A stretch of DNA of 64,000 nt from Lycium barbarum (Eukaryota; Streptophyta; Magnoliopsida; Solanales; Solanaceae): contig NC_083338.1 of the NCBI RefSeq assembly GCF_019175385.1, positions 68,766,712 to 68,830,711 of the forward strand. Direction: 5' to 3'. Below, in pieces: positions 56,878 through 64,000 of this stretch. Each line of letters starts with the position of its first letter. Within the stretch, counting starts at the first letter, position 1. Made by a program: the position numbers and the translations under genes. A model generated the notes under the pieces. It was given only the letters and a program-made list of their open reading frames with translations. It did no database searches and was not told where the DNA came from.

Positions 56878-57573
56878 TGTTGACACCTAAATTTTGACCT
56901 CCCACAATTTATTTTAATTGCTCAAAATACTTGAATATTAAATGGGGGTAATATATGTTTTCTTTTAGAAAATCAGGACGATTTTATAAATTATGCAGAT
57001 AATATTTTACCTTTATTGTTTGGTAAAGTAATTTCTATAATAAATCATTTGAAAATTATTTCACAACAATTAATGATGCATTTTACTTATTCCAACCAGA
57101 AAATAGCGTAAAATAGCTATTTATTTAATTGTGCAATTATCAGAAATAAATCAGCAAATATTTACCCCATTTTAATTCAAGGAAATTGATTGATTAAAAT
57201 AAATAATCATTTTTATCCCCAAAAAAATTATTTCTGCATACTCAATTTATATGGGCAATTCTCAAATTAATTATAATTAATTTAGATGATTAATTATGGT
57301 TATATTTGTAAAGTGCTTATCATATGTTTAATCATGGCTACAATTGAAATAATCAATTAGTTAGTCAAATAGGGCCACAATTGAAAATAACAAAATTCAT
57401 GTTTTAATTCAATTAAGGCCATGCCCGTAAATTCAATATTTTGTGAAAATCAGTCATGTTTTTAAACTAATTGGTTGTTTAGTCTCAATTTAATAACCTA
57501 GCAAATCAATCCCTTTAATTGTTTTTCTTTACGTACCCATTAATTTCCATTTTTTTTGTCCTTTATATATATG

Positions 57574-57614
<41 letters not shown>

Positions 57615-58202
57615 GATTTGGGCTGCCCGTTTCAATGGGACCGAGTCCAGCCCACCAAGGGCCAAACCCAGCCCAGTTCGCAAAATAAGAAAAGGGGCCA
57701 AAGCCTTTTGCCATTTCAGTTCATGCCAAACGAACCCCTAAAGCCTTCTCCTTCCCCTCTCTCCTAAAAAACCCTAAATGCCGTCGTTAATCGACTCTCT
57801 CTCTTTGTCATCGTCCTTTGTTGGCAAAACCAGAGGTTGTCTTCGCCTTTTACAGGCGTGGCCTGGTCGTTTATGGTAAAAAATTAATATCCTCCACTTC
57901 AACTCTTACCAAACGCAACCCTATGGTGGTAAGGCCAACTTTCCCCTTCCATTCTTCTTGCTTTACAATGGTTAGAACTCTGAAAGCTTTAATGGGTTTT
58001 GTTTCTACTCGATTTGAATACTCTTTTTTGATTGGTTATTGAAGAAATTCGCGGATTCTGATAGTTTAGGCTCAAATCCGACCCTTAATTTAATCTTGTG
58101 TTTATTTGTTAACCATTGGATGGGGCTCTATGAAGAATGAAGCTCAATGGTGTGGTATTCCCACATCAGTTCCAGATCAGGGTTTTCCCAATTTTTGGGT
58201 TC

Positions 58203-58224
58203 TATAAATAGAACACCCATTTCC

Positions 58225-58253
<29 letters not shown>
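58203..58253 (+). promoter_or_regulatory. TATA box followed by an A29 tract
   Basis: TATAAATA sits in a context expected for the LTR promoter. The usual start distance would place transcription within the A run. The promoter call is inferred from the motif and location. Confidence 0.5.
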
Positions 58254-58258
<5 letters not shown>

Positions 58259-58559
58259 AGAGAGAGATTTACTCTATATACTTGAAATATCTAAGTTTTT
58301 TTGTGGCATTTTTAACTTTAAAACTTTAAGGGTTCGAGTTAGTCTAAGTTTAAAAGTTTGATTACTGGTTTTTGTTGGCTTCTTTTGTATGGTGTTGAGC
58401 TTTTGAGGAAGCAAATCGAAATTCCAAATTCAACTCTCTGTCAGGTTGCGCTTACAAAAAGTAATCCCCTATCCTTTATTTATTTTTTCATATATTTTAT
58501 AGCTTCTTTTGTTTCATATTGTTTGGCTTTTTTTGTTTTTTTTAATGGTGTTTGATTCT

Positions 58560-59000
58560 TGTTTAGTTAGATGTAGCTTATTTAGTTATAGTACCTAAAT
58601 TTTTGTTAATATTATGTTCAGGATTAATGTTTGATTTCCCTTTTTTCTTGTTCAGCTAGTCTTTACGCAATTGGTTGTGGTTTGTTTAGCCTAGTATCAT
58701 CCTGTTAATGATAGTGCTTAAATTCCCGTTTCTTGTTTAGTTGATATTATGTTCAGCATTAGTTTTGATTTCCTTTTTGTTTTTATTTAGTCCTACCCTG
58801 TTGACTGTGGGATTTTGCTATTTTCCTAGTTTAGTGTCATCCTGTTAGTGTAGTACTCAAATTCCTGTTTAGTTAATATTATGTTCAACATTAGTGTTTG
58901 ATTTCCCTTTCTTGTTTAGCTAGTCTTAACCTGTTGATTGTGGTATTTGATGTTGTATTTAGTTTAGTGTCATCACGTCAGTTATGGTCTTTGAGTTTTT
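58560..59000 (+). repeat. Tandem repeat of about 135 bp in the Ogre-like LTR
   Basis: The block TTAATATTATGTTCA-CATTAG-TTTGATTTCC recurs at about 58604, 58740 and 58873, each followed by CTTGTTTAGCTAGTC-type and TAGTGTCATCCTGTTAG-type blocks. There are about three units with many substitutions. Confidence 0.7.
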
Positions 59001-60753
59001 ATTCCCAGTTTAGGCTTGGCTTCTATCATGTTTTGTTTTCTTTTTGGCTTAGTTTGAGTCTATCTTGTTATTCATGGTACTTGATCTCTTGTTCCTTGTA
59101 TGATTAGTTTTGTCCTACATAGTGAAAAGGGGTTTGATGTACTGTCTCTATTCAGCAGGCCTGTTGAGTTTTGAGCTTTTTTGTCCCACGAAAGATAAAT
59201 CCTATCATGTTTAGTCTATAGTGGTTTAGACTCTTATTTCTGGGTTTAGTTTGGATCATCCTGTTTAATTATAGGGTTAAGTTGATTTAATGGCTCATTT
59301 TAAGTTCATCATGCTAAATATAATGTTTAGCTGGCCCTATTTGCTTGCTTAGCTCACCATGCTTAGTTATGATGTTTGGCTTCTTTGCTTGTTTAATTGG
59401 GTTGCAAGTATATTGTGTATATGCGGGTATATCTAGAATATGCTTTGGTTAGTACATTTGTGGGGAGGTTAGTTGGGTTATTATGGACGAGCTTGAACGC
59501 TCCCCGATATTAGCCATGCCTGGGATTCCTGAAATAACTTGGAACTTGTGCAACATCGGGAAGACGGGGGCAAAAGCTTTCCAAAATTAACCCTCCAAAT
59601 ATCCTTATGGATGTATATACATGAAATATACTTAAAATATACATAAGGTATACATAAGCCACTTGTTTTGTTTTATTGAAACTGCTCTGTTACTCGGCTT
59701 TAACCCATTCTTGTTATGAATTGAATTCTTAGGTTTGTGTATTCTCGAAAATGGGCTTATATGATATATTAATCTTTATCTTTCTTTTATGATGAAACAC
59801 CTCTTGCATTTGGACTCCTCTGCATCAAGTATAAGGATTGGGATGAGGCCCAGTCCTAACTCTGTTTTGGGCTTGATTTTGCGTATTGGAAATGGAAGCT
59901 AATATTTATGGAAGGCCCAGCTATGGGTAAAAATAGCACTAATGGGGCGGGTAGCCCATTAGTATTCTAAATTCTTCTTCCTCTCCTCCTGTGTTTATTT
60001 GTTTGTACAGTTAATTTCCTGTAAAATTAAACCTTGTTATTAGTGGAACCCTGTGGGATGTAGATACTAGGACTATCACCCAGTAAATTTGGTAGTTAAG
60101 ATAAAAGAAGTGCAAATCTTTTTAAACTTTGGGCTTAAGACCAATTTTATGAGAAAATCAGACATTTGTTTAAGAAAAGGTGAATTTTGGATCAAGTAAT
60201 GGGCCGATTTTATGAGGGATAGCCGTAGTACTTTGAAACACTAAGTTGATAGAATATAAGGGTTTAAAAATGTGAATTTTCATACAATTTTGTCATCGTA
60301 GAGTCTAGCAATTTTTATGGATAAAACTTGATCTAAAGATGAAAAGAAGAACATGTTCATAAAACCCATTTTGGAAACAAGAAGCAAAATTGTGTTAACA
60401 CTGATTTAGACCTGGAAGTCTACTAAAATTTGACCAAAGTAGCATATTTTGGGACTGAAGAGGTATATTTCAATTGGGCCACATTTTGATAAAAAGAACA
60501 GTCTGAATTTGGCACTTAAAACCTTAATACCAGGGGTGCTTAAAACCTTCCCTGGGGGATCACCAGAACCCTTACCTCGAACTCTAGTCCCAAAGACTTT
60601 TTCTCGGTCTGAAAAACTCTTTAACCCGATTTTCCTAATTCTCCTTTTGAATAAATTAGGTGGCGACTCTAAAACAATAATATCCAATTTAGAGCACCAA
60701 CAACCTCGGATTACTTTTATGCCTTAACCCGTGCAAAATGGAACCGTAACAGA

Positions 60754-60770
60754 TGGCGACTCTGCTGGGG
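60754..60770 (+). other. Primer binding site, tRNA-Arg type
   Basis: TGGCGACTCTGCTGGGG lies 2 nt after the LTR. A near-identical site complementary to tRNA-Arg is typical of Ogre-type elements and distinguishes this element from the others here. Confidence 0.75.
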
Positions 60771-61294
60771 ATAATATAGGTTCTAACCATAAGGGTTTCA
60801 CTATAATAAGTTTTTTTTTACAAGTATTTGTTTATGTGTTACTTTCTGCAATTTAAATTAGCATGCATCATATCATAAACTCCCCCACTCTTGGCAAAAA
60901 GCATGGTTTCAAAGGGGACACGCGAGATCACGGTCTAGCCTTCACTAAAAAACCCGAAACACCTTTTCTTTGGAGCACGTTGAACGTTAAGTTGGTGTGC
61001 GGTCTCCCAACGGTTCACCCCGAGTAGTCCGCTCAGGTCCAAGGTCAATTTTAAAAACCCACTCTTGCATAAGCCTAAGATAAAGCTAAGCCAAATCCAA
61101 ATGAGAAGTAGACAGGGTGGTTTGGATATTTTAGACGTATCCAAACCCAATAAGGAGACTACCCTGTGTCAAGTACGATCTATGACCCGAAAAACACCGC
61201 ATATCATATTATGTGCTATTTGGAAACGTTTAAATGTGCCTATGAACGAAACCATTGCCTAGTGGGGGGATTAACCTTGGGTTTGGTTTTGTAG
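60771..61294 (+). mobile_element. 5' leader of the Ogre-like element
   Basis: Untranslated region between the primer site and the first ORF. No recognisable feature beyond A/T-rich and short GC-rich patches. Confidence 0.6.
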
Positions 61295-62505
61295 ATGTCT
61301 ATCAATTTGAACTTCAATATGGTCTTGGCTACAACTGAGTTTCTGCGGATTTGGTGGGGCCAAATGTCCCCGGAGGGGAAAAGAGAAATCTTAGGTCATT
61401 TAGGAAATTTGACATCTATCATGACTATGACCGGTTGCAAGGAACTAATAGAAGTGATTACTGGATTCTGGGATAGAGACAGGATGGTTTTCAGATTTGG
61501 GGATGATATTGAGATGACACCAACTCTGGAAGAGTTTAAGGATGTATTGACTAGCGAAGGCTCGGGGTTAAAAAGAAGAAAGAAACCCAATCAAAATGCT
61601 TTGATTCCGAAAAAAACCCACTTATTCCAATATTTGTAGGATGCTTTCTTTGAACTACGCCAATTGGGCCCACAACCCCACCATATCCTTTAGAGAGTTA
61701 TACAGAAGTTTTGGAAGCCCGGATGGATTTGTGGAACATCCCGGAGAATTCAAAACTTATGCCGACTAGACAGCTACCAAACCCTTGGCCTTTTCCATTT
61801 GCTTCTTAGGAACTATGGTCTTTCCCAAGGATTGGTCCTTAGCCATTGATACCCGAGTCATTTCAGTCACCCATGCCATCTTTTACGCCATAACCCAAAA
61901 ATAAAAAACCAAATACTTTGACATAACCTCGATCATATTAACCGATTTGTACCGAGCCCTGAGTCTCTGCCGGAATCATTACAGATACTTCAAAGGTTGT
62001 AATTTACTCCTGGAATGGTGGATCCTCAAACATATGGTCAAGGTTAGGGGTGAACAACACTTAAGTAAGCATGCTGAAAGGGATAATCTTTGGGATTTTT
62101 GTCCAAACTTCGGAGAACAAAACAGGCAAAGTTGGACATTCACCTTCTCCAGATTGAAGGAAGAAAGCATTCAATGGATGTTCCATGACTTCGTATCTAC
62201 TGAAGTTGTAGTCAAAGGAAGAAGGTGTCCATTTTTGCCGCTTATAGGAATTTGAGGGATTCACCCTTATGATCGTGCCCGGGTTCTAAGACAATTTGGG
62301 AGGATCCAAGTTGTACCCCATATTGGAGGCATGGGAGATTGCATCATTAACTACGACATTGACAGACCAACAAGAGCTTTGAATTGTGTCCGGTAATGGA
62401 AGGGTCGCATGATTTGGAGTCCTGACACTTTAGCCAATGATAGGCTTCGTCCGATTTGTGTTGTGGAATATAAAGATTGGTGGAGGGCCGACTTACAAGG
62501 CACAC
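61295..62505 (+). pseudogene. First ORF of the Ogre-like element, broken and truncated
   Basis: It opens MSINLNFNMVLATTEFLRIW and contains LIEVITGFWDRDRMVFRFGD and EMTPTLEEFKDVL, the pattern I associate with the plant domain found at the start of Ogre/Tat-type polyproteins (DUF7745-like, related to plant mobile domains). The frame closes at 61637-61639, and further homologous pieces follow in other frames: FRELYRSFGSPDGFVEHPGEF, then SLCRNHYRYFKGCNLLLEWW (61967 on), and VVEYKDWWRADLQGT up to 62503. There are at least four stops or frameshifts. The coding sequence is then cut by the LTR starting at 62506. The role in the element is uncertain (N-terminal gag region or an extra ORF1). Zinc knuckle and pol would lie beyond the insertion, outside the window. 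Confidence 0.65.
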
Positions 62506-64000
62506 TGTCACGACCCAAGCCGATGAGTCGGGACGAGCGTCTGACCTCTAGTGACCAAACACCCCTATACTCATATCTGAATCTTACTGAACATCAAGGG
62601 CCCATAAATGGCATAAACTGATCTCATGAAAGGAAAACATCAAAAACTCTATACAATCTGTGTACACCCATACATACTGAAGAACAGTGCAAACCAGCTA
62701 GGCCACTACATATACTGTACACATAAGAATGGGAGCCGACAAGGCTACATCATCATACCAATACATACAACTATCTACAGACCTCTACAAGAATGAAAGT
62801 TGTAGAAAGGACGGGACAAGGCCCCGTCATACCCATCTATGTACATCTCAAAAGAATGGCATACCAAAATAGACTACAACTCCGGATCAAATGGAGTGCA
62901 CTGATCACTGCTGGATAAAGGTCCTACTAAGCTGGACCACCTGCCTGTCTACCTGCACCTGCGGGCATGAACGCAGCACCCCGAGCAACGAGGAGTCAGT
63001 ACGAAAAATGTACTGAGTATGTAAGGCATAAGAACAACATATATATACAAGAATCATGAATAAGATCTGAACTCATAAACTGAAATGACTATCTGCATGT
63101 ACCTGTATGAACTACTATCTGCTTGTATATGCATAAATCTGTGTAACTGACAATGCCACTGTGGGCGCATAATATGCATGCTCATGCCTATCAATGAAGG
63201 TCATACATCTATATATATGTGCCGGTATAACGCCTGATATATGTGTGTATATAACGCCTGCCTCTTTTCTCATATCATATCGGCCCCTCTGCGGCCATCA
63301 TCGTATACATTGCTGCGGTGCTTCCAGCCTGATTCTCATATCATCATCATATTTGTAATGCGTTTATAGCGCCTATATCTCTTCTCATACTTCACATATA
63401 TCTAATATTCGCGTATATAACGCCTTGTGGCCACGGGTCAATGTACATAAATATATAATGATTGTAATGCATGGGTAAACTATAACTGGCTACATAAGAC
63501 TGGACCCATAAACAGAAGGAACACTCATAAACTAGGTACATGAACATCAAAGACCGAAGGACTTCTAATGATTCTAAGAGTAGAGTAGTATGGATGCTCG
63601 CTTACTCGCTTGTTGACTCATATCATAGGATCATACCGAAGGAAAGAAAGGATAGCCTTAACATACCTTGACGTATATCAAATCGCCCAACCTCTCCCAC
63701 TTGAACTTGTAAATCTACAATTAAGATAACAAAGGCCTTAATTAGACTATTTGCCTCACTTACTAACCTCCTTTAGCTACATATAGAGCTTAACGATTTA
63801 TAGACAATATTTTCTTTGTAAGCTTAACAACTCTTCAACTTCACAATTGATCCAATATCAACCACAATAGCAAAGACAACACTTATATATAAATACATAC
63901 TCAAATTTATCCCTAATCATCTCTTAAAATAACCTCAAATCACTACCTTGCCCTTCATCAACTTACCACTTCCACAAATACCCTATCTTTACTCAAAGTC
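62506..64000 (-). mobile_element. Partial minus-strand LTR inserted in the Ogre-like ORF
   Basis: On the plus strand it starts TGTCACGACCCAAGCC, the reverse of the GGGTCGTGACA end seen in family I. It carries the 7-7-7 hairpin (62996-63016), CGGGACAAGGCCCCGTCATA and the donor-like module near 63660. CACAC (62501-62505) is the presumed target duplication. The other end lies beyond 64000, so solo LTR and full element cannot be told apart. No coding sequence. Confidence 0.82.

Larger units (their letters stand above)
56878..60751 (+). repeat. 5' LTR of a Tat/Ogre-like Ty3/gypsy element (3874 bp)
   Basis: It starts TGTTGACACCTAAATTTTGA, a start I associate with plant Tat/Ogre LTRs, and ends GAACCGTAACA directly before an Arg-type primer site. 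A TATA box TATAAATA (58203-58210) is followed after 14 bases by a run of 29 A (58225-58253). A tandem repeat of about 135 bp lies at 58560-59000. A TA microsatellite lies at 57582-57611. I see no coding sequence. The composition differs from all other LTRs in the window, and none of their hairpin modules is present. Confidence 0.8.

Noticed and set aside
57519..58042. Possible host gene exons in the AT-rich region 57500-58600
   Set aside because: The region is inside an LTR bounded by clear ends and a primer site; frames are short and carry simple repeats.
60406..60727. Overlapping frames of 92-93 codons on both strands at the Ogre-like LTR end
   Set aside because: They lie within LTR sequence just before the primer site; no similarity recognised.

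Overview
This is plant nuclear DNA, and the whole window is a pile of nested LTR retrotransposons. I found no host protein gene, rRNA gene or tRNA gene. The reading frames that resemble known families are Ty3/gypsy gag-pol proteins of the chromovirus kind (zinc knuckle, protease, RT, RNase H, integrase, chromodomain tail) and one Tat/Ogre-like 5' region. The LTR repertoire suggests a eudicot, probably Solanaceae. That is recognition from memory and is only moderately secure. All similarity statements here are by eye.

Layout, left half. Positions 20-6205 are the plus-strand 3' LTR of an element whose body lies off the left edge. It is split by a solo LTR (1028-4857, target duplication TGACT). 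From 6206 rightwards runs a minus-strand, formerly autonomous chromovirus: gag-pol pseudogene 25970-30746, primer site 30941-30952, 5' LTR 30957-33536. It is split by element A (6281-25842, duplication ACAAC), a minus-strand non-autonomous element with 3.2 kb LTRs. Element A is split in turn by a minus-strand deletion derivative, the 'inner element' (11928-21381, duplication CTCAC), which keeps a 283-codon gag frame lacking the capsid domain.

Layout, right half. Older minus-strand LTR pieces fill 33537-36317. A decayed plus-strand chromovirus (element C, about 36318-46564) follows. It is broken by two solo LTRs (36777-39897, TATTG; 41605-44132, ACTAT), the second inside its pol gene. Element E3 (46819-55816, ATGGA) is a plus-strand non-autonomous relative of A with an internal region of only 2.3 kb. 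After an LTR fragment (55822-56620) and a short spacer comes the 5' end of a Tat/Ogre-like element: LTR 56878-60751, an Arg-type primer site and a broken ORF. That ORF is cut by another minus-strand LTR starting at 62506 and running off the window.

How the parts work together. The non-autonomous elements have kept the cis signals needed to borrow proteins while losing the proteins. Read across the families, these signals form a consistent architecture: ACGG/CCGT palindrome arrays upstream of the TATA box in U3; a 7-7-7 hairpin (TCAGTAC/GTACTGA) in almost every LTR; arrays of a covarying 5-7-5 hairpin; a terminal U5 hairpin; a tRNA-iMet primer site; a hairpin with a palindromic GCGCGC loop 44-45 nt downstream of that site (a candidate RNA dimerisation signal); and a 9-bp-stem hairpin at the polypurine tract. 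Elements A and E3 also both carry an internal stretch derived from 5S rRNA, including the polymerase III promoter boxes. These RNA-level signals and the 5S-derived module are the most interesting content of the window.
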